A stretch of DNA of 64,000 nucleotides from Hartmannibacter diazotrophicus (GCF_900231165.1 NZ_LT960614.1:742550-806549); one strand, 5' to 3'; counted from the first letter of the stretch, positions 1 through 9,425 are shown. The notes: generated by a model from the letters alone, not told the origin. Made by a program: numbers and translations.

Positions 1-761
1 GGAAGATCGATCGGATAGTCGGAGAGGCGCTGCTCGACGCCGGTCACGAGGACGAGGAAGCCGGAGCGGGCGGCAAGGACGGCCGGCGTGCCGAACTCCT
101 CGATCGACATGGCGAAGACGAGAAGCAGACTGGCCGCGATGGCCGGCGCGGTGAGCGGCAGCAGGATGCGCCGGAAGCTCACGCTTGGTGCTGCACCGCA
201 GACGCGCGCGGCCTCCAGATAGCGGCCCGAGATTGCGGCAACGCTGCGCGAGACGGCGAAATAGACGACGGGAAAGACGTTGAGCGTCATGACAAAGACG
301 ACGCCCCAGTAGGAAAACAGGAACTTGCCGACATTGAAGCCGGCGATCTGGTCGAGATAGCCGTGCGGTTGCAGAGCGAAGATCCAGCCGAGCGCCGCGA
401 TATAGGGCGGGATGGTGAAGGGGACGGTGAAGAGCACGTCCCAAAGGCCGCCGCCGGGCACCTTGAAAAGTCCGCGCAGCATGCCGAGCGGCACGCCGAC
501 GACAAACGAGCCGACCATCACGCCAAGGCCGAGCTTGAGCGTGTTGAAAGTCCATTCGACAAGCCTGGGATCGGACAGCGTCTCGGAGACAAGCGCGAAG
601 GGACGCGCGAGCGAGCCGGCGCCGATCTCGGGAAAGATCGCCTGAAGGACGATGAAGCTGAGCGGCCAGGCGATGAGGACGAGAAGAACTGGAGCGACGA
701 GGGCGGCGAGGCCGCCGCCCTCTGTCTGGCTCCGCTCGCGTGAGCGACGGGAAAGCGCCAC
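1..761 (-). CDS. ABC transporter permease, Fbp/Afu type (3' end cut by window)
   Basis: This inner-membrane permease would pass a substrate delivered by the binding protein encoded just upstream. The reading frame runs from a GTG at 761 to the window edge with hydrophobic segments throughout. Near the cut end is an EAA-type loop (YLEAARVCGAAPSVSFRR then ILLP), the site that contacts the ATPase in this superfamily. No ATG lies near the expected start, so GTG is chosen; it is 4 nt after the stop of the binding-protein gene. Gene order ATPase, binding protein, permease on the minus strand indicates one operon. Iron, thiamine or phosphonate-type substrates are all possible. Confidence 0.85.
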   Translation of the reverse strand, partial: MALSRRSRERSQTEGGGLAALVAPVLLVLIAWPLSFIVLQAIFPEIGAGSLARPFALVSETLSDPRLVEWTFNTLKLGLGVMVGSFVVGVPLGMLRGLFKVPGGGLWDVLFTVPFTIPPYIAALGWIFALQPHGYLDQIAGFNVGKFLFSYWGVVFVMTLNVFPVVYFAVSRSVAAISGRYLEAARVCGAAPSVSFRRILLPLTAPAIAASLLLVFAMSIEEFGTPAVLAARSGFLVLVTGVEQRLSDYPIDL

Positions 762-765
762 GTCC

Positions 766-1722
766 TCAGTTCGCCGCGAAGATCTCGGCGAAATGCGCGA
801 GGATGGCCTTGCGGTCCGTCGACGGATCGACCGACAGCAGCTTGAGGTCGGACATGAGAGGACGATCGGCGCCGACATCGCTGCGCGCCGGCATCAGATC
901 CGCGCCGGCAACGGCCGCCTGGCCTTCGTCCGACAGGACGTAGTCGATGAACGCCTTGGCAGCGTCCTGATGCTGCGACGACTTCAGGATCATCATCGGG
1001 CGGGGCGCGATGACGGTGCCGCTCTTCGGGAAGATGACCTTGAGCGACTCGCCCTTCTTGATCTGGCCGAAGGACTGGTAGTCGACGGCGCCGAAGACGA
1101 CCGCCTTGGCACCCTGCAGCACCGGGTTCAGCGCCTGCGCGTTGGCGCCGGGCACGATCATGCCGTTGGCCGAAAGATCCTCGAAGAGCTTCCAGCCGAT
1201 GGCCTCGTCGGAGGCGAGCGCGGCGACGAGCTCATAGGCCGAACCGGAGCTGGCCGGATCGGGCATCGTGACGAGGTCCTTGTATTCTGGCTTGGCAAGG
1301 TCGGACCAGTCGGTGGGTTCCGGCGTGCCGCTCTTGGTGTTCCAGGCGATGGCGAGCGCCGAAATGCCTTGGGCGACATAGGTCGGGGCCTTCAGGAAGT
1401 CCGGCACCTTTTCCGCGTTCGGGCTGGTGTAGTCGAGCAGCAGGCCGTCCTTGTCGAACTGGGTCGCGGTGTCCCAGGAGGCGGAGATCACGACGTCGGC
1501 GACGGGGTTGGCCTGCTCGGCGGCAAGCCGCGCCATCACCTTGCCGGTCGTCGCCTGGAAGACCTCGACCTCGTTGCCGGTCTTCTTCTGGAAGCCGGCG
1601 GCAAGTTTCTTGATGAGGCCGCCGGGGCCGGCGGAATAGACGGTGACGGTCTCGGCCTGGGCGGTGCCGGCAAGCACCGTTCCGATGGCGGCGGCCGCCA
1701 GCAGTCGAAGCAATGTCTTCAT
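766..1722 (-). CDS. ABC transporter substrate-binding protein, FbpA/AfuA-like
   Basis: This is a periplasmic solute-binding protein of about 318 residues. It begins with a signal peptide (basic start, Leu/Ala-rich core, cleavage probably after AQA near residue 23). The mature protein opens with a TVTVYSAG strand typical of iron(III)/thiamine/spermidine-type family 1 binding proteins. The ATG at 1722 is preferred over an in-frame TTG because a strong GGGAGA ribosome site precedes it. It lies between its ATPase and permease genes. The ligand cannot be deduced: the tyrosine pair of ferric-binding proteins is not obvious, so the iron label is only a family resemblance. Confidence 0.85.
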   Translation of the reverse strand: MKTLLRLLAAAAIGTVLAGTAQAETVTVYSAGPGGLIKKLAAGFQKKTGNEVEVFQATTGKVMARLAAEQANPVADVVISASWDTATQFDKDGLLLDYTSPNAEKVPDFLKAPTYVAQGISALAIAWNTKSGTPEPTDWSDLAKPEYKDLVTMPDPASSGSAYELVAALASDEAIGWKLFEDLSANGMIVPGANAQALNPVLQGAKAVVFGAVDYQSFGQIKKGESLKVIFPKSGTVIAPRPMMILKSSQHQDAAKAFIDYVLSDEGQAAVAGADLMPARSDVGADRPLMSDLKLLSVDPSTDRKAILAHFAEIFAAN

Positions 1723-1767
1723 GGTCAAATCTCCCTGTTCGTGAATGTCGGTCGGATCGTTCGTGGG

Positions 1768-2877
1768 TCAGACGGAGGTTGCGGTGGCCGGGAACCAGCG
1801 GGCGCGGTCCCAGACGACGTCGACGCCGACAGGCGCGTTGTCGCGCAGGCGTTCGTCGTTGGGCAGGTCGACGTCGAAGCCGCAGGAAAGCTGGATGCGG
1901 GTCGTGTAGCCCTCGCCGCGGAAGGTCGAGCGCACGACGGTGCCGGTCAGCGAGGCCGCCTCCGGCGCGACGATGCGGAGCGCGCCGCGTGGCAGGAACA
2001 GATCTCCCGGCCCGGCATGGCCGTTGAACCCGCCCGGTGTGGCAAGGACGTCGGCACTGTCCTGGAATGTCACCTTGCCGTCCGCGAGATGGCCGGGGGC
2101 GATGAGCCCGAGCTTCAGGAAGCTTGCGACTTCGGCGCTTTCCGGCCGGGCGACGAGATGCTCCGGCGGGGCGATCTGGACGATGCCGCCGCCGGCCATC
2201 ACCGCGACGCGGTCGGCAATGGCGAAGGCCTCGCCGTGGTCGTGGGTGACGTAGACGCCGGTGAGACCGAGCGAGCGGACGAGCGCCGCGATATCGACGA
2301 CGAGCTGGTCGCGAAGCTCGCGGTCGAGATTGGAGAGCGGCTCGTCGAAGAGAATGACGGACGGCTGCGAGACGATGGCACGCGCAAGGGCGACCCGCTG
2401 CTGCTGGCCGCCGGAGAGCGTCGACGGCGAGCGGTCGGCGAAGGCGCCGAGGTCGACGAGGTCGAGCGCATCGCGCACCCGGCGCGCCCGTTCCTCGCCG
2501 TTGACGCCCTTCATTTCAAGGGGAAAGGAGACGTTGCCGGCCACCGTCATGTGCGGCCAGAGCGCATAGTCCTGGAACACCATGCCGATCGAGCGGCGCT
2601 CCGGCGGCACGAGCTTGCCGGTGCCCGCGTCCGCGACGACATCATCGCCGATCGAAACGCTGCCGTGCGAGGGCGCCAGTAGGCCAGCGATCATGCGCAG
2701 GAGCGTGGTCTTGCCCGACCCGGATGAGCCGAGGAGCGCGACGACCTCGCCTGGCGCGATGTCGAGATCGACGGAGGTCAGGATCGGTTTGCCGCCAAAA
2801 CTCTTGCCGAGTCCGCGTGCGGACACGCTGGCACCGGCTAAAGCCGGGCTTTCAGGCCTTTGTCTCGGCGCCAACAT
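1768..2877 (-). CDS. ABC transporter ATP-binding protein, FbpC/PotA-like
   Basis: This is the cytoplasmic ATPase of the importer at 1-2877. The Walker A motif GSSGSGKTT is at residues 50-58, followed by a Q-loop (VFQDYALWP), the signature LSGGQQQR, Walker B VILFDEP and a His switch. The C-terminal third is a TOBE-like regulatory domain. At 369 residues it has the usual length for this subfamily. It is the first gene of the operon, and the 163-nt gap upstream to the neighbouring dehydrogenase gene would hold the promoter. Confidence 0.9.
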   Translation of the reverse strand: MLAPRQRPESPALAGASVSARGLGKSFGGKPILTSVDLDIAPGEVVALLGSSGSGKTTLLRMIAGLLAPSHGSVSIGDDVVADAGTGKLVPPERRSIGMVFQDYALWPHMTVAGNVSFPLEMKGVNGEERARRVRDALDLVDLGAFADRSPSTLSGGQQQRVALARAIVSQPSVILFDEPLSNLDRELRDQLVVDIAALVRSLGLTGVYVTHDHGEAFAIADRVAVMAGGGIVQIAPPEHLVARPESAEVASFLKLGLIAPGHLADGKVTFQDSADVLATPGGFNGHAGPGDLFLPRGALRIVAPEAASLTGTVVRSTFRGEGYTTRIQLSCGFDVDLPNDERLRDNAPVGVDVVWDRARWFPATATSV

Positions 2878-3040
2878 GTCACCCCGCCTGTCGTAAGTCC
2901 CCCTGATGGGTTGGGACTATTCGGACGGGATGACAGTTTGATGAACCTTGTGCGGGAGAGTCAGGAATTGACCGGAAACAGGAGGATCGGCGGTCGCATT
3001 CTCTCAGGAACGGCAGAAACGGCGCGCGGGATCTGCGCGG

Positions 3041-3772
3041 CTACCGGCAGCTGAAGCCGCCATCGGCCATCAGCACCGCGCCGTTGATGATGGCCGCCTC
3101 GTACGACGCGAGATAGAGCGCGGCCGCGGCGATCTCCGAAGGCTTTGCGAAGCGCCCGACAGGGATATCCTGCCGGGCCTTGACGCCCTTCTCGCCCGAC
3201 CAGCCGACAAGGGCCATTGGCGTTTCGACCACGGTTGGCGCGATCGCGTTGGCGGTGATGCCGAACCTGGCCCACTCGATCGCCATCACCTTCGTCAGGT
3301 TGATCAGGCCCGCCTTGCTGGCGCCGTAAGCGGCATGCTCCTCGATGGCGATCACCCCCGCTTGCGAGGAGATGTTGATGACACGGCCGCGGCCCGAAAC
3401 CTTGAGATAGGGCAGGGCCGCCGCGCCCATGAGCCAGGGGCCGCGCAGATTGATCCGCATGGTCCTGTCCCAGGCATCGAGATTTGGTTCCTCGGCCGGA
3501 AAGATGATGCCGAGGCCGGCATTGTTGACGAGAATGTCGATCCCCATCTCGCGGCCGATCCGCTCGACCGTGGCCTTGATGGCGTCCGGATCCTCGAGGT
3601 CCAGCGCGAAGCTCCGGTGCTCATCGCCAAGCCGCGTTGCGAGCGCCGATGAATCGGCTATGTCGACAAGCGCGAGCCGGGCGCCGGCATCGGCAAAGGC
3701 CTCCGCCATGGCCTCGCCGATGCCGCCGGCAGCGCCGGTGATGAGGGCGGTCAGCCCCTTGAGATCGCCCAT
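3041..3772 (-). CDS. Short-chain dehydrogenase/reductase (SDR), copy 1
   Basis: This classical SDR oxidoreductase (243 residues) uses NAD(P). It shows the cofactor motif TGAAGGIG near the N-terminus, the NNAG motif (LVNNAGLG), the catalytic Ser in NISSQAG and the YGASK active-site pair. It is the last of four adjacent SDR genes on the minus strand that share an operon with a sugar kinase and an epimerase. It therefore probably interconverts a polyol or sugar and a keto form. The exact substrate cannot be read from the sequence. Confidence 0.85.
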   Translation of the reverse strand: MGDLKGLTALITGAAGGIGEAMAEAFADAGARLALVDIADSSALATRLGDEHRSFALDLEDPDAIKATVERIGREMGIDILVNNAGLGIIFPAEEPNLDAWDRTMRINLRGPWLMGAAALPYLKVSGRGRVINISSQAGVIAIEEHAAYGASKAGLINLTKVMAIEWARFGITANAIAPTVVETPMALVGWSGEKGVKARQDIPVGRFAKPSEIAAAALYLASYEAAIINGAVLMADGGFSCR

Positions 3773-3826
3773 GTCGGTAAGCCTCCTGTGGCGGGTGAAG
3801 AACAGCCCCCGGCTGCGCTCGTCGGG

Positions 3827-4555
3827 TCAGATGTCGAAATTCGTCGGCAGCACGACCATGTCGCGGATCGTCACGTTCCGGGGGCGGGTCAGCATGAACA
3901 TGATCGCTTCCGACACTTCCGTCGGCTCGATCAGGCTGCCGCTTTCCTTGGCCTTCCTCAGGTTCTCTTCCGGCCAGTCGGCGAGCAGCGCGGAGATGAC
4001 GGGGCCTGGGGACACCTGCCCGACACGGATGCCGTGCTTGTTGAGCTGGCGGCGCATCGTCTGCACGAAGCATGTGATCGCCCATTTCGACCCGGAATAG
4101 ACGGGCTCCCACTGGATCGGCATGTGACCGGCGACCGAGCATGTGACGACGATGTCGCCCGTGCCGCGTTCCATCATGTGCGGGATCACGTCGCGGACGT
4201 TCTTCATGACCGCATTGACGTTGAGGTTCAGCATCCGGTCGATGGTCGCCGTGTCGGTCTCGATCAGGTCGCCGCCGATATAGGTGCCGGCGTTGCAGTG
4301 CATGATGTCGAGTTTCCCGGCCTTTTCCAGAATGCCCGGAACCATCGCGCTGCAGCTCTCGGCGTCGAGAAGGTTGGTGACCTGGGGGATCGCATTCTTG
4401 CCCAGTTCGCCGCCGAGCCTCGTCAGGGCGGCTTCATCATAGTCAACCATGACGACCGTGGCGCCCGCGTCGAGCAGCGCCCGCGTGGTGGCAAGGCCGA
4501 TGCCGGATGCGGCACCGGTGACGGCGGCGACTTTGCCCGAAAGGGATTCTGCCAT
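3827..4555 (-). CDS. Short-chain dehydrogenase/reductase (SDR), copy 2
   Basis: This is a 242-residue SDR with TGAASGIG at the N-terminus, an altered NNAG position (HCNAGTY), the catalytic Ser in VTCSVAG and YSGSK as the Tyr/Lys pair. SDRs with this layout include ribitol- and sorbitol-type dehydrogenases. It is the second-last gene of the run of SDR genes, with only tens of bases between neighbours. A role in polyol or ketose oxidation is inferred from the operon. Confidence 0.85.
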   Translation of the reverse strand: MAESLSGKVAAVTGAASGIGLATTRALLDAGATVVMVDYDEAALTRLGGELGKNAIPQVTNLLDAESCSAMVPGILEKAGKLDIMHCNAGTYIGGDLIETDTATIDRMLNLNVNAVMKNVRDVIPHMMERGTGDIVVTCSVAGHMPIQWEPVYSGSKWAITCFVQTMRRQLNKHGIRVGQVSPGPVISALLADWPEENLRKAKESGSLIEPTEVSEAIMFMLTRPRNVTIRDMVVLPTNFDI

Positions 4556-4586
4556 AGTGGGGTCTCCAGATAGTGAGGTTCGCGGT

Positions 4587-5315
4587 TCAGACGGCCAGGA
4601 AGCCGCCGTCGATGGGAAGAACGGCGCCGGTTACGACCGGCGCGTCATCGGAAAGAAGCATGGCGATGGAGCGGGCGACGTCCTCGACCTCGGCGAAGCG
4701 GCCCATGGGATGGCGAACCATCATCGGGTCCTTCTTGGCCGGATCGGACCAGGCGGCAGCCGCCAGTTCGGTCATGGTCACCGTCGGCGCGACCGCGTTG
4801 ACCCGGATGCCGTGAGGCCCGAGTTCCTTGGCCATGACGCGGGTCGCGCCCTCCAGCCCGGCCTTCGATGCGGCGTAGACCATGTGGTCCTGAAAGCCGC
4901 GATGGCCGGCGATCGAGGTGACGTTGACGATGGCGCCGCCGCCGCCGGCCTTGACCCGGGCGCGCGCGAATTCCTGCGCACAGATCAGGGCCGCGCGCAG
5001 ATTGATGCCCATGACGGTTTCGTAGCCGTCTTCCGTCATGTCGAGCACGCTTTCCAGAACGTTGGTGCCGGCGCAGTTGATGAGGTAATCGGCGGTGCCT
5101 GCTTCGGTCATGGCGGCGCGCGCGGCGGCGTTGTCGGCAAGATCGACCGTGATGGTCCTTGCTCCAATGCCGGAGGCGAGCGTTTCCAGATCGGACGGCG
5201 TGCGGGCCATGGCAACGACATGCGCGCCGCGCTGTGCCATGAGTTCCGCGCAGGCGCGTCCGATGCCCTTGCCGGCGCCGGTGATGATGACGGTCTTGTC
5301 GGCGAAGCTGTTCAT
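4587..5315 (-). CDS. Short-chain dehydrogenase/reductase (SDR), copy 3; L-xylulose reductase-like
   Basis: This is a 242-residue SDR with TGAGKGIG (cofactor loop), INCAGTN, VNVTSIAG and YAASK. The compact N-terminus with VVAMART after the second strand resembles the dicarbonyl/L-xylulose reductase branch, in which an Arg there binds the NADP phosphate. The surrounding genes (kinase, epimerase, polyol transporter) agree with ketose/polyol interconversion. The substrate is an inference. Confidence 0.85.
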   Translation of the reverse strand: MNSFADKTVIITGAGKGIGRACAELMAQRGAHVVAMARTPSDLETLASGIGARTITVDLADNAAARAAMTEAGTADYLINCAGTNVLESVLDMTEDGYETVMGINLRAALICAQEFARARVKAGGGGAIVNVTSIAGHRGFQDHMVYAASKAGLEGATRVMAKELGPHGIRVNAVAPTVTMTELAAAAWSDPAKKDPMMVRHPMGRFAEVEDVARSIAMLLSDDAPVVTGAVLPIDGGFLAV

Positions 5316-5333
5316 GAAAGTGCGCCCTTCAAC

Positions 5334-6098
5334 TCAGTGCGTGGTGTATCCGCCGTCGGCGACGAGGGTTGCCCCGGTGACGTAGGAGGCGGCGTCGGAG
5401 GCAAGGAACAGGGCGCAGGTGGCCATCTCTTCCGGCTGTGCGAAACGGCCCATGGGGGTGTTTTCCGTCCAGGTCCGGTTCCAGTCTTCCCTGGCGATGC
5501 CACCCTTGGTCATGTCGGAGACGACGTAGCCCGGCGCGAGTGCGTTCACCCGGATGCCCCTGCCGGCATATTCGAACGCCATTGTCGTGGTCATCTGGTG
5601 GACGGCGGCCTTTGAGGAATTGTAGGCCACCTGGAGCTGCGGCTTGTTGGACACCATGCCCGAGATCGAGCCGATGTTGACGATGGCGCCGGCGCCCTTT
5701 TCCAGCATCGGCCTGATGGCCGCGCGCGCGATCCGGAACGGCGCGATCAGGTTCGTCTCCATGATGTAGGCGAGCTTCTCGTCGTCGAATTCATGGAAAT
5801 TGCCGTTGGCGGCAACGCCGGCGTTGTTGACGAGGACATCGAGGCTGCCGAATTTCTCCAGCGTCGCGGCGACGAGCTTTTCGCCGGTGTCCGGCTCCGT
5901 GACATCGGCCGCGATCCAGCTTGAGGTGTCCGGGTTGCCGGCCAGAAGTTCCGTCAGCTCGACGGTCTCGCTGCGCCCGGTCAGCATGCATTTCGCGCCG
6001 GCTTCCAGGAACAGCTTTGCGATCGCAAGGCCGATGCCGCGATTGCCTCCGGTGATCAGGGCGACCTTGCCGTCAAGGCGGAATTGATCAAGCGACAT
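5334..6098 (-). CDS. Short-chain dehydrogenase/reductase (SDR), copy 4
   Basis: This 254-residue SDR carries TGGNRGIG, VNNAGVA, VNIGSISG and YNSSK. The motif set and length match sorbitol/arabinitol dehydrogenase-like SDRs. Its start overlaps the 3' end of the GatZ-like gene by about 11 nt, so the two are translationally coupled and the four SDRs belong to the same operon as the aldolase-like subunit and kinase. The physiological polyol is not determined. Confidence 0.87.
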   Translation of the reverse strand: MSLDQFRLDGKVALITGGNRGIGLAIAKLFLEAGAKCMLTGRSETVELTELLAGNPDTSSWIAADVTEPDTGEKLVAATLEKFGSLDVLVNNAGVAANGNFHEFDDEKLAYIMETNLIAPFRIARAAIRPMLEKGAGAIVNIGSISGMVSNKPQLQVAYNSSKAAVHQMTTTMAFEYAGRGIRVNALAPGYVVSDMTKGGIAREDWNRTWTENTPMGRFAQPEEMATCALFLASDAASYVTGATLVADGGYTTH

Positions 6099-7401
6099 GG
6101 GTGGCGTCCTTTGTTGCGGCGGCGGTGCCGCCTGTCCCGCAAGCCGCCTGATAGGCGTCGAGCGCTTTCGTGACGCGCCAGATCAGCACGTCCTCGGGCT
6201 GCAGCGGCTTGCCTGCGAACTGGCTCCCGTCCGGAAGATGCTGCCAGATGAGGGGCAGGGGCACGGACTTGCCGCGCAGCGTATCGAGAAGGTGATCGAC
6301 GGCCCCGGCGGCCTCGTCTTTCGGCCAGTAGTAGCGGATGCGGTCGGACAGCGAATAATGGCGGAGCATGCGGATCGTGGCCGGATCGCCGTTGTAGTGG
6401 CCTTTCCAGAAGCCTGGGTCGGCGAGCATCATCGTGTCCATCGCGGCCTTGAGCGAGCGCTCGCCATAGGCCGGATCGAGATCGGAGGCGATGAGATCGA
6501 GCGCGTAGAGCGTCTCGCGCAGGACGAAGGTGAGTTCCGGACCGACCTTCAGGATGCCGAAGCCGTCCTCGACGAGTTCGCGGAGCGGTTCGATGCCCTG
6601 GTAGTCGGTCGAATGGGCCTCGAAGACGAGGTTGGGCTCGTCGTCCAGAATGTTGACGAGCGGCTGCGCCCTCTGGCGGTCGTAGCGCACCACATTCTGG
6701 TTGCCGAACTCGACGCCTGGCTGGACGACGAGGCCGATGACGCGCGAAAACGCTTCGTCCAGTCCGGCCTTCGAGAAGGTCTTGCGGTGGATGGCGATGG
6801 TCTTGCGGGCCGCATCCGGATCGGTCGGCGGAACGTCGGTCAACGCATGGTCCGCGCCGCCGGGCGGGGGTACCTCGGTGCCAATGATGTAGACGGGCAT
6901 GCCGTTGCCGGCCGCACGCGCGGTCTCCTCGGCAACCCGCGCCAGGCGGCACGCCCGCTCGGCGGTCGTCGCATCGTCAAGGGCGAGGGGCTCGCCCGCG
7001 CAGCCCATCGAGGCGTCCAGATGGATCTTGCGAAAACCGGCGGCGACATAGGCGGCGACCATCGCTTCGGCCTCGGCCATCGCCTCTGCCGCCGGCCGCG
7101 ACCGCCAGGGGTTCGGGCCGAGATGATCCCCGCCGATGACGATCTGGTCCCGAGGGCAGCCTTCCTGGTCGGCCAGATCGAAGACGAGGTCGGCGAAATC
7201 CTCAGGCGTCATGCCCGTGTAGCCGCCGAGATGGTTGACCTGGTTGCAGGTCGCCTCGATCAGAACGGTCGTGCCGGTCCTTCGCCCGTTCCTGAGCGCC
7301 GCCCTGAGCACGAGCGGATGCGCGGAACAGACCGAGACGATACCGCGCGGTTTGTCGCTGCGCCGATAGGCGGCCAACTGGTCGAGCTTCACCTGCATCA
7401 T
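6088..7401 (-). CDS. gatZ: D-tagatose-bisphosphate aldolase non-catalytic subunit-like (GatZ/KbaZ family)
   Basis: This 437-residue protein belongs to the GatZ/KbaZ family, whose members stabilise the class II tagatose-1,6-bisphosphate aldolase or act alone as sugar-phosphate enzymes. Visible family signatures are the GIVSVCSAHP start, EATCNQVNH, GGDHLGPNPW and FEAHSTDYQ. The ATG at 7401 overlaps the stop of the kinase gene (ATGATG/TGA), giving tight coupling. No catalytic GatY/KbaY partner lies in the window, so it may act with a partner encoded elsewhere or as a stand-alone enzyme. Confidence 0.85.
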   Translation of the reverse strand: MMQVKLDQLAAYRRSDKPRGIVSVCSAHPLVLRAALRNGRRTGTTVLIEATCNQVNHLGGYTGMTPEDFADLVFDLADQEGCPRDQIVIGGDHLGPNPWRSRPAAEAMAEAEAMVAAYVAAGFRKIHLDASMGCAGEPLALDDATTAERACRLARVAEETARAAGNGMPVYIIGTEVPPPGGADHALTDVPPTDPDAARKTIAIHRKTFSKAGLDEAFSRVIGLVVQPGVEFGNQNVVRYDRQRAQPLVNILDDEPNLVFEAHSTDYQGIEPLRELVEDGFGILKVGPELTFVLRETLYALDLIASDLDPAYGERSLKAAMDTMMLADPGFWKGHYNGDPATIRMLRHYSLSDRIRYYWPKDEAAGAVDHLLDTLRGKSVPLPLIWQHLPDGSQFAGKPLQPEDVLIWRVTKALDAYQAACGTGGTAAATKDATHVA

Positions 7402-8381
7402 ACCCGCCTTTCCGTCGAAGCGATGAATGCGTCGAGTTCGGCGCGCGTGCCCGCGCCTTCCATGGGTCCGAGAACGGTCACGTTGCGGGCGCCGGCCGCC
7501 GTGGCATAGGTGAGAGCGTCCGCGATCGGCGATCCGAGCCTGCGGCACGCGACATAGGCGCCCCCGAAGCAGTCTCCGGCGCCGGTCGGGTCGGCTTCCT
7601 CCACGGCGAAGGCCGGTGCGTGAACGGATTGGCCGTCGCGGGTGAAGACGGTTGCCCCGTCCATGCCCTGCTTGAGCGCGATTTCTCCGACGCCCAGGTC
7701 GAACAGCCGCCCGATCGCTGCCTCCTGCCCATCGACGCCGGCGGCCCGTTCAAGCTCGTCGCCGGAGGGCAGCAGGAGATCGCAGAGCCCGACAAGCTTC
7801 GCGAAACGCGCCTCGGTTTCGCCGTCGTAGCGGATTTCCTTGCGAAGATTGGGGTCGAGCGAAACGGAGCCGCCGCGCGCCTTGATCACGCCCACAGCCT
7901 TTTCGATAACGTCCCATGCCGCCGGCATGGACAGGGCGGAGCCCATGACGTGCAGGTGCCCGGCGCGGCCGATCAGCGAACGGACGGTCTCGGTCCAGCC
8001 GAAACGGGCGGCCGCCGACGTGCCGATGTTGTAGACGAAGTCGCGCGAACCATCCGCGCGGTAGCGCACGAACGCGCTGCCGGTCGGAAGGCCCGGGTCG
8101 ATGGAGATCGCGGACACGTCGACGCCGTCCGCGGCGAGTCGCCGCGTGTTCACTCGGCCGAAGTTGTCATCTCCGACGGCACCGACCATGGCGGCCGCCC
8201 CGCCCATTCTGGCGCACTGGTCGATGAAAATCGCCGGCGCTCCGCTCGGGAACGGGCCAAACAGCGGCTGCGCTTCCAGAAAGCCGCCGCCGATGGTCGT
8301 GGCGACGATTTCGACGAGGATCTCGCCGACGCAGACGGTCGGTCCGAGGCTGTCCGGAGCCAGAGTGGTTTCCTGCGCCAT
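7398..8381 (-). CDS. PfkB-family sugar kinase
   Basis: This is a cytoplasmic carbohydrate kinase of the ribokinase/PfkB family, about 327 residues. It shows the N-terminal strand VCVGEILVEI and the C-terminal signature DPTGAGDCFGGAY, whose Asp is the catalytic base. Its likely substrate is a ketose or ketose phosphate made by the dehydrogenases and epimerase of this operon. The ATG at 8381 follows the epimerase stop. An in-frame GTG at 8393 overlapping that stop is an alternative start. Confidence 0.85.
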   Translation of the reverse strand: MAQETTLAPDSLGPTVCVGEILVEIVATTIGGGFLEAQPLFGPFPSGAPAIFIDQCARMGGAAAMVGAVGDDNFGRVNTRRLAADGVDVSAISIDPGLPTGSAFVRYRADGSRDFVYNIGTSAAARFGWTETVRSLIGRAGHLHVMGSALSMPAAWDVIEKAVGVIKARGGSVSLDPNLRKEIRYDGETEARFAKLVGLCDLLLPSGDELERAAGVDGQEAAIGRLFDLGVGEIALKQGMDGATVFTRDGQSVHAPAFAVEEADPTGAGDCFGGAYVACRRLGSPIADALTYATAAGARNVTVLGPMEGAGTRAELDAFIASTERRV

Positions 8382-8389
8382 TTGGGTGC

Positions 8390-9277
8390 TCACGGCCGGG
8401 CGTTGACATCGCGGCGCCGCAGCGCCTCGGCCCATCGCATCTCGATGAACTGCCGGGCGTGGGCGGCAAGCGGATTGGCGTCGTCCCAGGTGTCGCGCCA
8501 GATGCCGCAGACCCGCGACAGCGCCTCGTCGACGACGGCGCTGGAAAAGCTCTCGAAGACGATGTCGCGGTCGTGGAACCCGATATCGACGAGGGCGTCG
8601 AAAATGGCCGGGAAGTCGATGGTCCCGGTGCCGAGGTAACCGCGATAGTTCTCGTTGAAATGGAAATAGGTGACCTTGTCGCCGGCGAGGCGAATGGCGC
8701 CCGCGGGATCGGCCTCCTCGATGTTCATGTGGAAGGAATCAAGGTGCAGGAAGACGTCGTCTCGGCCGGTGTCTTCGATGAACTTCAGGCCCTGGGCGGT
8801 GGTGTTGAGCACATTGGACTCAAAGCGGTTCACGACTTCCAGAACCAGTTGCACGCCGCACGCCTTGGCGACCTCCGCCGTTGCCGCGATCGCGCCTGCG
8901 CTGTTCATCCAGCCGGCACGGGTCGGCATGGAATCGTATTTGCCATGCATGGAGTAGAGGATCCCGCCGAGGCGGATTCCGCCGATGTCCCGCACCGCCT
9001 TGACGGCATCGGCGAGAAGCGTGGTGCCCCTGGCAACGACCGCCGCATCTTCGCTCGAGACATCCGCATGCGCGGGCAGGCCCATCGTGACGACGATCTC
9101 GATGTCGAGATCCTGTGCTTTTCTCGCCAGGCGATCGAGATCGAATTTTTCCGGGCGAAGATAGGCGAACTCGATCATGCGGTAGCCATGCCGGGCGGAA
9201 CTCTCGAGCGCCATCTCGAGGCCCTCCTGGGTCTCGCCGTTCGTCCAGACAAACGAATGAATGCCCAATCTGCGCAT
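8390..9277 (-). CDS. Sugar epimerase/isomerase, D-tagatose/D-allulose 3-epimerase-like TIM barrel
   Basis: This 295-residue protein has the xylose-isomerase-like TIM-barrel pattern. Candidate metal ligands occur in order: Glu in LEVVNRFES, Asp in HLDSFHMN, His in YFHFNEN and Glu in IVFESFS. This arrangement is typical of ketose 3-epimerases. It is the first gene of the leftward operon and would convert a transported or freshly oxidised ketose to the epimer taken by the kinase. An inosose isomerase or a hydroxypyruvate isomerase relative cannot be excluded. Confidence 0.82.
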   Translation of the reverse strand: MRRLGIHSFVWTNGETQEGLEMALESSARHGYRMIEFAYLRPEKFDLDRLARKAQDLDIEIVVTMGLPAHADVSSEDAAVVARGTTLLADAVKAVRDIGGIRLGGILYSMHGKYDSMPTRAGWMNSAGAIAATAEVAKACGVQLVLEVVNRFESNVLNTTAQGLKFIEDTGRDDVFLHLDSFHMNIEEADPAGAIRLAGDKVTYFHFNENYRGYLGTGTIDFPAIFDALVDIGFHDRDIVFESFSSAVVDEALSRVCGIWRDTWDDANPLAAHARQFIEMRWAEALRRRDVNARP

Positions 9278-9425
9278 GATGCCCGCTCTCTCCCTCGCGC
9301 TTCGCGGTTATTGGCGCTCCCATGCGCATGGCGGCTTTGACGATCTCGGTCCGGGAAAGTCCGTCGCCGATGGCACATGGGGCGGGTTCGCGAAGTCGAT
9401 TGGTTTTACAATTGCATTTGAAGGA

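Noticed and set aside
652-2682. A 676-codon open frame on the plus strand
   Set aside because: It is the antisense shadow of the GC-rich binding-protein and ATPase genes; its product is Arg/Gly/Asp-rich without domains.
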